From NCBI GenBank assembly GCA_963804005.1, contig CAWDOP010000002.1, forward strand, positions 558,001 through 622,000: a stretch of 64,000 bases of DNA, written 5' to 3'. The notes under the pieces are model-generated. The model was given only the letters and a program-made list of their open reading frames with translations, had not been told where the DNA came from and did no database searches. This stretch comes from JAGXRK01 sp963804005 (GTDB lineage Bacteria > Bacteroidota > Ignavibacteria > Ignavibacteriales > Ignavibacteriaceae). The translations under genes and the position numbers were made by a program. Position 1 is the stretch's first letter; every line of letters starts with the position of its first letter. Below, piece by piece: positions 28,575-37,988 of this stretch.

Positions 28575-29269
28575 TGCAAACACTGTTAATTAATCCCAAA
28601 CAAATTGTTACCGTAAATACAAACGGTAAAAATGAAAAACGAAAAGATGAACTTTCAAAACTTGATGTTCTTGCAGATCATTCAATTCTTATTGAAGATG
28701 GAAAAATTGCAGATTTAATTTCAAATAATTCTTTATCAAAATATCAAACAACAGAAAAAATTGATTTAAAAAATAAAATCGTGCTTCCCGGTTTAATCGA
28801 ATGCCACACTCATACTGCATTTGCCGGTTCAAGAGCAGATGAATTCAGACAAAAACTAGCAGGTGTACATTACGAAGAGATTGCAAAAAAAGGTGGTGGA
28901 ATTTGGACAACTGTAAAAGCTGTTAGAGAAACTTCACTTCATTCATTGGTTGAAATAATTAAACCACGAGTAGAAGAATTTATTCGTCAGGGTGTAACAA
29001 CTCTTGAGATAAAAAGCGGTTACGGATTGGATTTTGAAAATGAGATTAAACTTCTTAACGCAATAAGAGTTATTGATGAACTTTATGCAATAGATATTAT
29101 TCCGACTTTTCTAGGCGCACATACTTATCCTCCAGAATTCCAAAATGATCATCAATCTTATCTTGATGAAATAACAAATAAAATGCTTCCTTACATTGCT
29201 AAAAACAAACTTGCAGAATTTTGTGATGCATTTTGTGAGAAGACAGCTTTTTCTGTCTCAAGAAGTTGA
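28571..29269 (+). CDS. hutI: Imidazolonepropionase, N-terminal piece (frameshifted)
   Basis: Contains IVLPGLIECHTHTAFAGSR with the metal HxH, the KKGGGIWTTVKAVRE stretch, and TLEIKSGYGLDFENE, all diagnostic of HutI. The frame fails at about 29250-29262 (TAFSVSRS then stop); removing one base joins TAFS to SQEVDLVFSKAKELG in the following piece. HutI opens the ring of 4-imidazolone-5-propanoate in histidine breakdown. No other hut gene is nearby. Confidence 0.85.
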   Translation: MMQTLLINPKQIVTVNTNGKNEKRKDELSKLDVLADHSILIEDGKIADLISNNSLSKYQTTEKIDLKNKIVLPGLIECHTHTAFAGSRADEFRQKLAGVHYEEIAKKGGGIWTTVKAVRETSLHSLVEIIKPRVEEFIRQGVTTLEIKSGYGLDFENEIKLLNAIRVIDELYAIDIIPTFLGAHTYPPEFQNDHQSYLDEITNKMLPYIAKNKLAEFCDAFCEKTAFSVSRS

Positions 29270-29819
29270 TCTTGTATTTTCAAAAGCAAAAGAACTTGGG
29301 CTGGGCATAAAACTCCATACAGATCAATTTAACAGTATTGGTGGAATTGATATTGCACTCGAACACAATGCTATAAGTGTTGATCATCTCGAAGTAATTG
29401 AAGAAGCTGATGTATATAAATTAACTGATCAAAATATTGTTTGTGATCTTCTTCCAGGTGTATCATTCTTCCTCAATTACCAATATGCTCCTGCTAGAAA
29501 ACTAATTGACAACGGAGCACTTGTTGCTTTATCAACAGATTATAATCCGGGTTCTTCACATATAAACAATCTTCATTTAATTATGAGCCTTGCTGCACTA
29601 AAAATGGGAATGACAATCGAAGAAACAATAAGTGCAGTAACAATTAATTCTGCAAAATCTGTCAATCGCAATAAAACTTCCGGCAGCATTGAAATTGGTA
29701 AAGATGCAGACTTTGCTGTTTTTAATACAAAAGAATATTCCGATATAGTTTATAATGTTGGAAGAAATTTGAATTTTATGACAATTAAACGAGGCAGGGT
29801 CATTTATCAGGCTGAATAA
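29196..29819 (+). CDS. hutI: Imidazolonepropionase, C-terminal piece
   Basis: Continues hutI in the next frame from about 29255: LGLGIKLHTDQFNSIGG carries a metal histidine, AISVDHLE follows, and ALSTDYNPGSSH carries the catalytic aspartate. The ending KDADFAVF and MTIKRGRVIYQ is normal for the family. The two pieces together make about 415 residues, the usual HutI length. The first ~18 codons of this frame are out-of-frame sequence. Confidence 0.83.
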   Translation: MLKTNLQNFVMHFVRRQLFLSQEVDLVFSKAKELGLGIKLHTDQFNSIGGIDIALEHNAISVDHLEVIEEADVYKLTDQNIVCDLLPGVSFFLNYQYAPARKLIDNGALVALSTDYNPGSSHINNLHLIMSLAALKMGMTIEETISAVTINSAKSVNRNKTSGSIEIGKDADFAVFNTKEYSDIVYNVGRNLNFMTIKRGRVIYQAE

Positions 29820-29833
29820 TTTATCTTTCCTCT

Positions 29834-30220
29834 TTATTTGATCTCGAACAGTATATCCGTAATACTCCACCGTGGTCTTAATTCTAAAGTATCTTTATAA
29901 ACAAAAAATCGTTCTGAATACTCAAGCGGTGAAGGATAGCCGTAATCATATTTCTTATTCTGATTTGTGTCATAAAATCCCCATAATAAATATTTACCTG
30001 CATCTATTCGTTCAAAACTAAACTCTGATTTTGCATTAACTGTTGTTTGATATTGTAATAGATCAGATTCACTGCTCTGAAGAATCAAAATAAAATCCTG
30101 AAGAGATTCAGCTTTAACTGTTACCTGATACTCCAGTAAATTCAAGTCCGCTGATCGTTCTGATCCTATAGACAATAGTTGTATCACTAAAATTTCCGGA
30201 TGCATCTTGAAATTGAGCAA
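29834..30220 (-). CDS. Ig-like domain envelope protein, C-terminal piece
   Basis: Third piece of the gene that begins at 31518. From about codon 25 it reads LLEYQVTVKAESLQDFILIL, KYLLWGFYDTNQNKKYDYG and YSERFFVYKDTLELRPRWSI. The GYPSPLEYSERFF type ending is common in the Bacteroidota Ig-like protein family. The frame change from the middle piece lies near 30165-30190. Confidence 0.65.
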   Translation of the reverse strand: MLNFKMHPEILVIQLLSIGSERSADLNLLEYQVTVKAESLQDFILILQSSESDLLQYQTTVNAKSEFSFERIDAGKYLLWGFYDTNQNKKYDYGYPSPLEYSERFFVYKDTLELRPRWSITDILFEIK

Positions 30221-30419
30221 GATTAATATTTATCAGATAATCTTTATCAGTCTGTAAATCTCTCGCGGAAACAACTTCTAACGTTGCATCATCAGGATAA
30301 TTAAGATTGAACGGAATGCTATTTCCTAAAGTATCTGTAAAAGAAATTGCATTATTTATTTTATCTCTAGTTATATGCATCATCGAAATAAAAACGTATA
30401 ACTGGATTCTTGAAATCAA
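30114..30419 (-). CDS. Ig-like domain envelope protein, middle piece
   Basis: Joins the N-terminal piece after a frame change near 30375-30385 (FYFDD then ITRDKINNAISFTDTLG). It continues YPDDATLEVVSARDLQTDKDY and ISGLEFTGV. Two breaks within 250 bases split one gene in three. Not an independent gene. Confidence 0.6.
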   Translation of the reverse strand: MISRIQLYVFISMMHITRDKINNAISFTDTLGNSIPFNLNYPDDATLEVVSARDLQTDKDYLININLAQFQDASGNFSDTTIVYRIRTISGLEFTGVSGNS

Positions 30420-31518
30420 GCTTTCTAAGATCAGTAGGAAAAGTTTTAAATATTTTTAATGCTGATGTATCAACTCTTTCCGAAATAGTCAATGATGCAT
30501 AATCATCAGTATAAAGATTACCTGCTTTATCAATTAGTCTGTCGGTACGCAGAAATAATAAATTTTGATAAGGAATATTTTCATCTGTAACTACTACAAG
30601 TTCTTCTGGTTTCGTGTTTCCTTTGAATGCGTATAAAATTCCAAACTCAACATTTTCTGTTGAATCTATTATAGAAAAATTATAAGATGAAATAACTGTT
30701 GAGTCAATTGGTCTAGAAACAGTAACTAAAATGTGCCGATTATCCGTCATAACTGCGCTGATAAGTCTCGGTTTTGAAGTATCAGCAGACATCAGGAAGA
30801 AATTTAATCCCGTAAAAGTTGAGTCATTATCCTTCAAGGATATATCTGAGAACGGCATCCCTATCTTATCTGAGGCAGACTGGAACAGCATATCTCTTAA
30901 CTGATCTTTAACCGCGAATACTCTATAGTTATCTTCAGCAAGTCCGTTTAAAGAAAAACTTCCGTCTTTCCCAACCTGAGATACATAATCGGGTTTAAAT
31001 TGGAGATAATCAGTTCTATCATCGGAAACTTTGTAAGCAAATATAAGAACCCCATCAGCTTCTTTGTCGTACACTTTTCCAGAAATACTTCTTCTATCAA
31101 TCTTATCTCCTGATGCAAAAGAAAAATTGAAAGACTGAGCCATACGATTTTTGTTATTCAGATCAACTACATCTGTACCGATTGTAACAACATAAGTGAA
31201 ATCTTCTCTTAAACCTTTTGGAAAAGTAACGGTAACACTTTTTCCAGTCCAGCTAATATCAAGTTCACCTTCAATGGCGGGAGAAATAAAAATCGCTTCT
31301 TTAAAACTTCTTTTATCAACATATTCTGAAAACTCAAGTTCAAAATAATCATCTGAAAAGTTAATGGTTCCATCTTCTGGATAGACAGAAATTATTTCAG
31401 GTGGAATTTTATCAATATCTCCGCCGCCGGGAGGTAATTGATTTGCACAGTTTGATAAAAAGAATAAAATCAATAATGCTAATGCAAATTTTATTTTATT
31501 TGTTGAGATCTTAACCAT
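30367..31518 (-). CDS. Ig-like (BIG_5) domain lipoprotein, N-terminal piece
   Basis: 383 residues. Lipoprotein signal with lipobox SNCAN. An SbsA/BIG_5-type Ig-like domain follows: PPEIISVYPEDGTINFSDD, FELEFSEYVDKRSF, and TVTFPKGLREDFTYVVTIG. A cna-like repeat-type stretch comes next (ISGKVYDKEADGVLIFAY). Such proteins sit in the envelope, with unknown role. Two frame changes downstream split the C-terminus. The start overlaps the mltG gene by 28 bases. Confidence 0.75.
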   Translation of the reverse strand: MVKISTNKIKFALALLILFFLSNCANQLPPGGGDIDKIPPEIISVYPEDGTINFSDDYFELEFSEYVDKRSFKEAIFISPAIEGELDISWTGKSVTVTFPKGLREDFTYVVTIGTDVVDLNNKNRMAQSFNFSFASGDKIDRRSISGKVYDKEADGVLIFAYKVSDDRTDYLQFKPDYVSQVGKDGSFSLNGLAEDNYRVFAVKDQLRDMLFQSASDKIGMPFSDISLKDNDSTFTGLNFFLMSADTSKPRLISAVMTDNRHILVTVSRPIDSTVISSYNFSIIDSTENVEFGILYAFKGNTKPEELVVVTDENIPYQNLLFLRTDRLIDKAGNLYTDDYASLTISERVDTSALKIFKTFPTDLRKLDFKNPVIRFYFDDAYN

Positions 31519-32513
31519 TTCCTGTATTCTCTTACATACTTTAAATGTTCGGAATAAGTACGTGCAAATTTATGTCCGCCATTTCCGCTAGCTACAAAAT
31601 ACAAATAATTATGCTTTTCCGGATATAGAACTGCAAGTATAGGATTTTTGCCGGGATTATTTATTGGTCCTGGCGGAAGTCCTGCGTACTTATATGTGTT
31701 ATATGGAGATTCAATACGCAAATCATTATATAGTAATCTTCTCCAACCACCGGGCAATAAGAATTGAATAGTTGGATCAGCCTGAAGTCGCATTCCGAAT
31801 TTTAATCTGTTATAATAAACACCAGCTATGCGAGGCATTTCTTCAACGAGGTGTGTTTCACCCTTTACAATTGAAGCCAGAGTTATAACCTGATGAATTG
31901 AAAACCCGATTTCTTTTGCGCGAGATTTTAATGTATCGTTCCAAAAGTCATTAAATCCCTGAAAAAATATTTTTATCACTTCTTCAGGAGAACTTTTTTC
32001 ATAAATTTTATAATTACCAGGAAATAAATAACCTTCCATTGTTGGATGTTCTAATCCAAGTGATTTTACAAACTCAGGATTTCGAGCAGTATTAGCAAAG
32101 GCAGCACTATCAATTCTTAGATCTCTTCTCACTTTTGCTGAAAGCCATTTAATAGTCTGTCCATCATTTACTCTGATATTTCTTAAATAATCTGCCGGTC
32201 CATAAATAAAAAGATCGAGCAATTCCAGATAGCTCTGTCCATTTGGAATCTTATAGCGAGCAGCTTTAATATTTTTTTCTGCACCGTAAATAAATGCAGC
32301 AATTCTAAAATTTGTTTTACTTGGAATGATCTCAAGACTTGTTAATCTATTTGCAACAGATATAAATGATTCGCCTTCTTTAATTTGAAAAATTATTGGT
32401 TCGTCTGCAGAATAATAATTTGAAGTGAAAAAAGTACAGTAACCTAAACTGATTATAGAGATAAACACAACAACTATTGCAATCAGTTCTTTTTTAGTGA
32501 ATAATTTTTTCAA
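31491..32513 (-). CDS. mltG: Endolytic murein transglycosylase
   Basis: 340 residues. One N-terminal membrane helix (ELIAIVVVFISIISLGYCTF), a LysM-like start (IKEGESFISVANRLTS) and the YceG core (MEGYLFPGNYKI, LASIVKGETHLVEEMPRIAG, VYYNRLKFGMRLQADPTIQF, GLPPGPINNPG). The catalytic glutamate of the usual SIVEKE motif is kept as VKGE. Cuts nascent glycan strands and sets their length. Confidence 0.93.
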   Translation of the reverse strand: MKKLFTKKELIAIVVVFISIISLGYCTFFTSNYYSADEPIIFQIKEGESFISVANRLTSLEIIPSKTNFRIAAFIYGAEKNIKAARYKIPNGQSYLELLDLFIYGPADYLRNIRVNDGQTIKWLSAKVRRDLRIDSAAFANTARNPEFVKSLGLEHPTMEGYLFPGNYKIYEKSSPEEVIKIFFQGFNDFWNDTLKSRAKEIGFSIHQVITLASIVKGETHLVEEMPRIAGVYYNRLKFGMRLQADPTIQFLLPGGWRRLLYNDLRIESPYNTYKYAGLPPGPINNPGKNPILAVLYPEKHNYLYFVASGNGGHKFARTYSEHLKYVREYRKWLRSQQIK

Positions 32514-32540
32514 ATTAAAATTTATATGATTGATTGGATT

Positions 32541-32819
32541 TCATAATTTAATTTTTCGCTGAACCGCCCGTGATTCATCAATAATTCTTTCGAATATTCT
32601 TTTTACATGAATCCTTAACTCATCATCGACAACAGTTGAGTTAATTCGGTTTAGAATTTCTTTTTCACGCACAGGAGTATATGATTCCATTGATAATTCA
32701 TTTTTCAACTTACCGATAGATACTGATTTTTCAAGTCTCTCTATTAACAGAGATATAATTTTATCATCAAGCAGATTAACTTTATCACGAAGTTCTTTCA
32801 ATTCGTTTTTTGTGTTCAT
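32541..32819 (-). CDS. Chorismate mutase, AroQ type
   Basis: 92 residues, all alpha. LRDKVNLLDDKIISLLIERL, then KSVSIGKLKNEL, and VKRIFERIIDESRAVQRKI match the AroQ fold, with Arg and Lys at the active-site positions. Converts chorismate to prephenate. It stands alone rather than fused to prephenate dehydratase. Lies 2 bases from tsaD and 27 bases from mltG. Confidence 0.85.
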   Translation of the reverse strand: MNTKNELKELRDKVNLLDDKIISLLIERLEKSVSIGKLKNELSMESYTPVREKEILNRINSTVVDDELRIHVKRIFERIIDESRAVQRKIKL

Positions 32820-32821
32820 AT

Positions 32822-33835
32822 TTAATTCAAACTCTTAAAATGATTTTCTAATAAACCCGGAAACGGTTTGCTTTCAAGTGTATCTCTGATTCCGGCTTCG
32901 TATAATGATTGACCACGAGATGCAATCATAGCAGCATTATCACCGCAAAATTCTAAAGACGGTATAACTAGTTTTAATTTATATTTCTCTGCAAGCAATG
33001 ATGCTGAGTTTCTTAATAATTTATTTGCTGCAACTCCGCCAACAACTGAAATAGATTTTACAGGAAAATTCTTTACCGCCTTTTCAAGCTTACGGATCAA
33101 AGCTTGCACAACAGCGTACTGAAAAGAAGCCGAAATATCGAATATAGTTTTTTCATCCAGCTTACTATTTATAGATTGCACATAGCGTAAAACAGATGTT
33201 TTAATTCCACTGAAAGAAAAATTATAAGGATCTTTTAACTGTGCAATGGGAAATTTAATTTTCTTTTCATCGCCTTGCATAGCCGCTTGTTGAATTTTGG
33301 GCCCGCCAGGATAACCAAGTCCTATCATTTTTGAAACTTTATCAAATGCTTCTCCTGCTGCATCATCAACGGTGGAACCTAATTTTATTATTTCAGTAAA
33401 ACTGTTTACGAGAAGCAATAAAGTATGTCCTCCTGAAACAACCAATGTAAGAAAAGGAAACTCAGGTTTTTCATCCATCAGAAATCCGGAAAAGATATGA
33501 CCTTCAATATGATTAACTCCAATGAACGGTTTGTTCAATGAATATGATAAACCCTTTGCATAAGTTAAACCGACAAGTAAAGCCCCAATTAAACCAGGAC
33601 CGGCAGTTGAACAGATTAGATCAATATCATTAAGTACAACAGAGCTTTTTTGAAATGCATTTTTGACAAGAGGATTAACAATTTGAAGATGTGCCCGACT
33701 TGATAATTCGGGCACAACTCCGCCATAATTTTTATGAAAATCCTGAGAAGAAATTAAATTAGTAGTAACCTCTCCGTTTTGTAATATTGCAACCGATGTT
33801 TCATCGCATGAACTTTCTATTCCTAAAACAATCAT
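32822..33835 (-). CDS. tsaD: tRNA N6-adenosine threonylcarbamoyltransferase
   Basis: 337 residues. Start VLGIESSCDETSVAI and metal histidines H109 and H113 in VNHIEGHIFSG. SGGHTLL and VVGGVAANKLLR follow. Transfers threonylcarbamoyl to A37 of ANN-decoding tRNAs. Overlaps the proline dehydrogenase gene by 4 bases (ATGA). Confidence 0.96.
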   Translation of the reverse strand: MIVLGIESSCDETSVAILQNGEVTTNLISSQDFHKNYGGVVPELSSRAHLQIVNPLVKNAFQKSSVVLNDIDLICSTAGPGLIGALLVGLTYAKGLSYSLNKPFIGVNHIEGHIFSGFLMDEKPEFPFLTLVVSGGHTLLLLVNSFTEIIKLGSTVDDAAGEAFDKVSKMIGLGYPGGPKIQQAAMQGDEKKIKFPIAQLKDPYNFSFSGIKTSVLRYVQSINSKLDEKTIFDISASFQYAVVQALIRKLEKAVKNFPVKSISVVGGVAANKLLRNSASLLAEKYKLKLVIPSLEFCGDNAAMIASRGQSLYEAGIRDTLESKPFPGLLENHFKSLN

Positions 33836-34737
33836 AACCTTCCGAAACTTAAAATGCTTTTAACTATATGTCCCGCCATAGCAGGGTTTTCTTTAAGTCG
33901 CCGTAGCGAATAAGCGTACCAGTCTTTCCCAAATGGAATATAGACACGAATTTTATAACCGTCATTATTTATTTTATCTCTTAAATCTTCTTTTACACCC
34001 AGCAGCATTTGAAATTCGAACTTTTCTTTTGGAATATTCATTTCCTTAATCAGTTTGTATGATTCGTCAATTAAATACTTATCGTGTGTTGCTATGCCGA
34101 CATAATTTCCATTCTTAAACATCTCTTTCAGAGCTTTCATAAAATTATCTCTGATTGCTTGTTTGTCTTTATATGCGATTATTGAAGGTTCGACATAAAT
34201 ACCTTTACAAAGACGATAAGTGGTTCCAAGTTTATTTAGAATAACAACATCATCATAAGTTCGTTTCAGATATGATTGAAGAACTATTCCGACATTTTTA
34301 AATTGTTCATAAATTCTTTTGAAGAGATTTATTGTGGCATCAGTGTATGGAGAATCCTCCATATCAATTCTCACAAAATTATTTATCTCCCGTGCGCGCT
34401 TTACTAATTCAAGAACTTGTTCATAGGCAAAATTTTCATCAATTGCTAAACCCATTTGAGTAGGTTTAATTGAAAGATTTGCTAGCAGATTGTTTTCTGC
34501 TATAGCATTTAAAGTTTGAAGACATATATTTTTATCAGCAACGGCTTCTTCTTTGTTTGTGACTGATTCCCCCAGAACATCCATTGTTGCGTAAATACCT
34601 TTAGCATTTAATTCTTTAACGACCCTTACCCCGTCTTCCAGACTTTCGCCCGCAATATATTTTTTAGAAAAAAAACCCACAACCGTTTTGGGCATTAATT
34701 GCACCAACTGTACGATGAGCTTGTTGAATATTGACAC
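33832..34737 (-). CDS. Proline dehydrogenase
   Basis: 301 residues, single-domain PRODH barrel. KGIYATMDVLGESVTNKEEA, FVRIDMEDSPYTDATINLF, VLQSYLKRTYDD, RLCKGIYVEP and a C-terminal RVYIPFGKDWYAYSLRRL are typical, the last binding proline and FAD. Oxidises proline to pyrroline-5-carboxylate with electrons to quinone. The P5C dehydrogenase is not in the window. Confidence 0.92.
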   Translation of the reverse strand: MSIFNKLIVQLVQLMPKTVVGFFSKKYIAGESLEDGVRVVKELNAKGIYATMDVLGESVTNKEEAVADKNICLQTLNAIAENNLLANLSIKPTQMGLAIDENFAYEQVLELVKRAREINNFVRIDMEDSPYTDATINLFKRIYEQFKNVGIVLQSYLKRTYDDVVILNKLGTTYRLCKGIYVEPSIIAYKDKQAIRDNFMKALKEMFKNGNYVGIATHDKYLIDESYKLIKEMNIPKEKFEFQMLLGVKEDLRDKINNDGYKIRVYIPFGKDWYAYSLRRLKENPAMAGHIVKSILSFGRL

Positions 34738-34844
34738 TGCATACTCCTTGAATTGTGCAATCCAAAATTAAAACAAATTTCATTATGAATAAAATTGAGT
34801 GAGATTTAATCAATCAGGTGAATGGATTGTGTAAAACAGAACAT

Positions 34845-35465
34845 TTACAACTTTTTGTCAGGCAGGGGTTGTTGCAAAATTATAAAAAGCAAGTTGACTT
34901 TTTGCCTTAAAGCTGCTAAATCAGAATTGTTGTTGAATATAAAATCAGCTCTTTTGCGTTTTTCGTCTTCGGGAATTTGCATTTCTTCCCTTTTAGCAAA
35001 TTGCTCTTCAGAATAATTCTCAAATTTTTTCTTTCTCTGAAATCTTAATTCTCTATCTGCAGTTATTAAGATCACATAATCAAAATACTTTTCCATATCA
35101 GCTTCATAGATAAGAGCAGCTTCTAAAAAAACAATGTCATTTTTTTTTAGATGTGACTCCATCATTTCAACAGATTTTTTTATAACAACCGGATGAAGAA
35201 TTAATTCTAAACGGGAAAGATTCTTATTATCATTAAAAACAATCTGGGCAAGAAATTTTTTATTGGGTTTACCGTTATGATATGATTCCTTACCAAATGC
35301 TTTTATAACTTTTTCTTTTACAATTTCATCGTTTGCAAGAATGCTTTTTGACAACTCATCTGCAATTATAACCTTATATCCGGCTTCTCCAATGAATTGG
35401 GAATAAGTTGATTTGCCCGAACCGATATTTCCGGTTATAGCTATTTTTAATTTTTTATTAGCCAT
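34845..35465 (-). CDS. coaE: Dephospho-CoA kinase
   Basis: 206 residues. P-loop GNIGSGKST near the start, then ADELSKSI, LILHPVV and FLEAALIYEADMEKYFDYV. Last step of coenzyme A synthesis. Lies after a terminator that follows rny. Confidence 0.94.
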   Translation of the reverse strand: MANKKLKIAITGNIGSGKSTYSQFIGEAGYKVIIADELSKSILANDEIVKEKVIKAFGKESYHNGKPNKKFLAQIVFNDNKNLSRLELILHPVVIKKSVEMMESHLKKNDIVFLEAALIYEADMEKYFDYVILITADRELRFQRKKKFENYSEEQFAKREEMQIPEDEKRKRADFIFNNNSDLAALRQKVNLLFIILQQPLPDKKL

Positions 35466-35492
35466 AAAAAAAGTAAGGGCAATTAAGCCCTT
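35465..35492 (-). terminator. Rho-independent terminator after rny
   Basis: Minus-strand arms AAGGGC and GCCCTT around TTAATT, then ACTTTTTTTATG. It begins 10 bases after the rny stop and runs into the coaE start. Confidence 0.82.
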
Positions 35493-35501
35493 CTAAATAA
35501 A

Positions 35502-37064
35502 TTATTTTGCGTAACCAATTTTTCGAACTTCACGGATCACAGTAACTTTAATTTGTCCGGGATAATCCATTTCTTCTTCAATTTTAGCAGCAATATCGTG
35601 AGCAAGTTTTTCTGCAAAAATATCGTCAACCTTTTCCTGTTCAACTACAACTCTAACTTCTCTTCCAGCCTGGATTGCATAAGTCTTTGCAACACCTTCA
35701 AAAGATTTAGCAAGCAATTCCAGATTCTCAAGACGTTTAACGTAACCTTCAAGAGGTTCTCTTCTTGCACCGGGACGAGCACCGCTGATTGCATCCGCTG
35801 CCTGAACTAATGCTGAAATAGGATGTTCCATTTCAATATCTTCATGATGAGAACCAACTGCATTTACAACAATCGGATTCTCTTTATATCTTTTTGCTAA
35901 ATCGTATCCAATTAACGCATGAGGTCCTTCAATACTTTTGTCAACAGTTTTACCGATATCGTGAAGAAGTCCGGCTCTTTTTGCTAAGGATGGATCAAGT
36001 CCCAGTTCAGAAGCCATAATACCTGTAAGGTAAGCAACTTCAACACTATGTTGAAGAAGATTTTGTCCATAACTGGATCTGTATCTCATTCTGCCGATAT
36101 GCTTAATTAATTCCTGGTGCATATTGTGCAAACCAAGTTGAAGAATAGTATTTTCACCTTCTCTAACAAGTTCTTCTTCCAGTTCGGTTGTTACTTTTAG
36201 AACAATTTCTTCAATTCTTGCCGGATGAATTCTTCCATCAGCAATAAGTCTTTCGAGTGAAACTCTAGCAATTTCTCTTCTGAATTGATCGAATGAAGAA
36301 AGAATAACAGCTTCGGGTGTATCATCAACAATTACATCAACACCGGTAGCAGCTTCAAAAGCTCTGATGTTTCTGCCTTCTTTACCAATGATACGACCTT
36401 TCATTTCATCATTCTGAATCTGAACTACTGATACTGTTGTTTCAATTGAATGATCTGCGGCAGTTCTTTGGATAGCCTGAACAATAATTTTCTGAGCTTC
36501 TTTTTTTGCTTCTAATTTCGCACGGTCCTGAATTTCTTTTATTGACTGACTTGCATCCTGTCTAGCCTGCTGAACCATGTTCTCCATAAGCATTTTCTTT
36601 GCTTCTTCAGAACTGAGACCTGATATTTTTTCAAGACGTTCATTTTGTTCAGCTTCAAGTTTTTGAACTTCTAAAGCTCTTTGATCTAATTGAGGTTTAA
36701 GATCCTGCAATTCTTTTTCAAGTTTTCTGTTTTCTTTTTCCTTCTTTAATACAAGATCAAATTTTCTTTCGCTGTTTTCTTCACGAGCCTGAATCTGTTT
36801 TTCAAGATTAGAAAGTTTTTGTCTTTTTTGATTAACCTCGGTATCAAACTCAACTTTCTTACGGTACCATTCATCTTTTACTTCTAATAATTTTTCTCTC
36901 TTAATATTATTGGCTTCTTTCTGTGCATCCTGTATAATAAGCGTAGCTCTTTCCTCGGCGGAAACAATACTTTTCTTACCAACTCTAGAGTTGAACCACC
37001 ATCCAAGATAGAAGAACAATACCATCAAAACCACGATCATGGGTATTATTACAACAAGTTCCAT
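35502..37064 (-). CDS. rny: Ribonuclease Y
   Basis: 520 residues. N-terminal membrane anchor, long coiled coil (about 30-200), KH domain (GRIIGKEGRNIRAFEAATG) and HD domain (RAGLLHDIGKTVD, VGSHHEDIE). Endonuclease starting mRNA decay at the membrane. Lies downstream of zapA and the 6S-like candidate. Confidence 0.96.
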   Translation of the reverse strand: MELVVIIPMIVVLMVLFFYLGWWFNSRVGKKSIVSAEERATLIIQDAQKEANNIKREKLLEVKDEWYRKKVEFDTEVNQKRQKLSNLEKQIQAREENSERKFDLVLKKEKENRKLEKELQDLKPQLDQRALEVQKLEAEQNERLEKISGLSSEEAKKMLMENMVQQARQDASQSIKEIQDRAKLEAKKEAQKIIVQAIQRTAADHSIETTVSVVQIQNDEMKGRIIGKEGRNIRAFEAATGVDVIVDDTPEAVILSSFDQFRREIARVSLERLIADGRIHPARIEEIVLKVTTELEEELVREGENTILQLGLHNMHQELIKHIGRMRYRSSYGQNLLQHSVEVAYLTGIMASELGLDPSLAKRAGLLHDIGKTVDKSIEGPHALIGYDLAKRYKENPIVVNAVGSHHEDIEMEHPISALVQAADAISGARPGARREPLEGYVKRLENLELLAKSFEGVAKTYAIQAGREVRVVVEQEKVDDIFAEKLAHDIAAKIEEEMDYPGQIKVTVIREVRKIGYAK

Positions 37065-37096
37065 TTTTCCTCCAAACTGGGATATTTAATTTAAAT

Positions 37097-37315
37097 ACCG
37101 CACTGCTACACTTGATAAATAGGGAAAACCCTATTTATACACGCTCGGGAATACGCTCGAACGCTTTTTACTTCCACTGTCCCGACAAAGTCGAAATTCC
37201 CGAAAACCCCGATAAATCGAGGTAAGCCGAAATGAGGCCTGTAATACACGCCGAAGTCCGTGCTCCCTATTAGAACTAACTGTTAGTTTTCTATTTATGC
37301 TGGCAGCAGCGCGGT
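37097..37315 (-). ncRNA. 6S-like RNA candidate between zapA and rny
   Basis: On the minus strand the ends pair: ACCGCGCTGCTGC with GTAGCAGTGCGGT, 13 pairs including two G-U. Just inside, ATAAATAG pairs with CTATTTAT. The interior has several small hairpins: AACTAA/TTAGTT, CCTCGA/TCGGGG and CGAC/GTCG. A long closed rod of about 219 nt with inner branches fits 6S RNA, and zapA followed by 6S (ssrS) is a known gene order. It begins 6 bases after the zapA stop. No covariance check was possible. Confidence 0.55.
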
Positions 37316-37320
37316 TAAAT

Positions 37321-37617
37321 TTAAGATGGGTCAGACACTTCCGTTTCTTTAAGAAGAAGCTTTATCTTTTTCACTTTATCTGAAGCTTGAATGAGGAATT
37401 CCCTGTTCTTATTTTTTTCAATAAATAAATCATACGCTATGTTAAGACACGCTATTATTGCTATTGTTTGTGCAGGTTGATCAGGAAGTTCGTCTTTAGT
37501 TTCTTCCATTACTTTATTCACATATATAGCCAGTTCTTTAGCTATCTCTTCATTCTCTACAAGCAGGGAATATTCTTTGTCAAATATTTTTATTTTTAGC
37601 TTCTTTTTTTCAGTCAT
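37321..37617 (-). CDS. zapA: Cell division protein ZapA
   Basis: 98 residues. LKIKIFDKEYSLLVENEE, then LAIYVNKVMEET and AIIACLNIAYDLFIEK, the globular head and helix of ZapA, which bundles FtsZ. Placed between a coiled-coil gene and the RNA candidate, as expected for the pheT-zapA-rny order. Confidence 0.85.
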   Translation of the reverse strand: MTEKKKLKIKIFDKEYSLLVENEEIAKELAIYVNKVMEETKDELPDQPAQTIAIIACLNIAYDLFIEKNKNREFLIQASDKVKKIKLLLKETEVSDPS

Positions 37618-37679
37618 GATGTCTGTCCATCTAACAAACAGTTAATGTAATGAACAATAATCTGCCTTTCCCAAAGGGA

Positions 37680-37988
37680 TTAATGATCGGCAGATAAATG
37701 ATAATCTATTCTGGAAATTAAATCCTGAATTTTAGTTTTAAGAGTTTCCCTCTCTTTACTGTTTAATATATTAAAAGTATCAGGTTCTTTTTTCAGATTT
37801 TCAATTTCAATTTCTAATTCAGTTAATTTGCTTTTAAGTAAGGAATTCTCCTGCTTGAAACGCTGAGTTATTTCTTCAATTTCGTCCGTACGGGAATAGT
37901 TATCGCTTAACTTATCTTTAAGTGTAGCTACTTCCGCTTCTATTGAAGAAAGATCGTTAATCAGGCTTTCATATTTTGTATGATCCAC
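37680..37988 (-). CDS. Small coiled-coil protein, possible division partner of ZapA
   Basis: 102 residues, almost all coiled coil (IEAEVATLKDKLSD, RFKQENSLLKSKLTELEIE). It touches the pheT stop and lies just upstream of zapA. The arrangement resembles ZapB-like partners, but sequence alone does not prove it. Confidence 0.65.
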   Translation of the reverse strand: MDHTKYESLINDLSSIEAEVATLKDKLSDNYSRTDEIEEITQRFKQENSLLKSKLTELEIEIENLKKEPDTFNILNSKERETLKTKIQDLISRIDYHLSADH

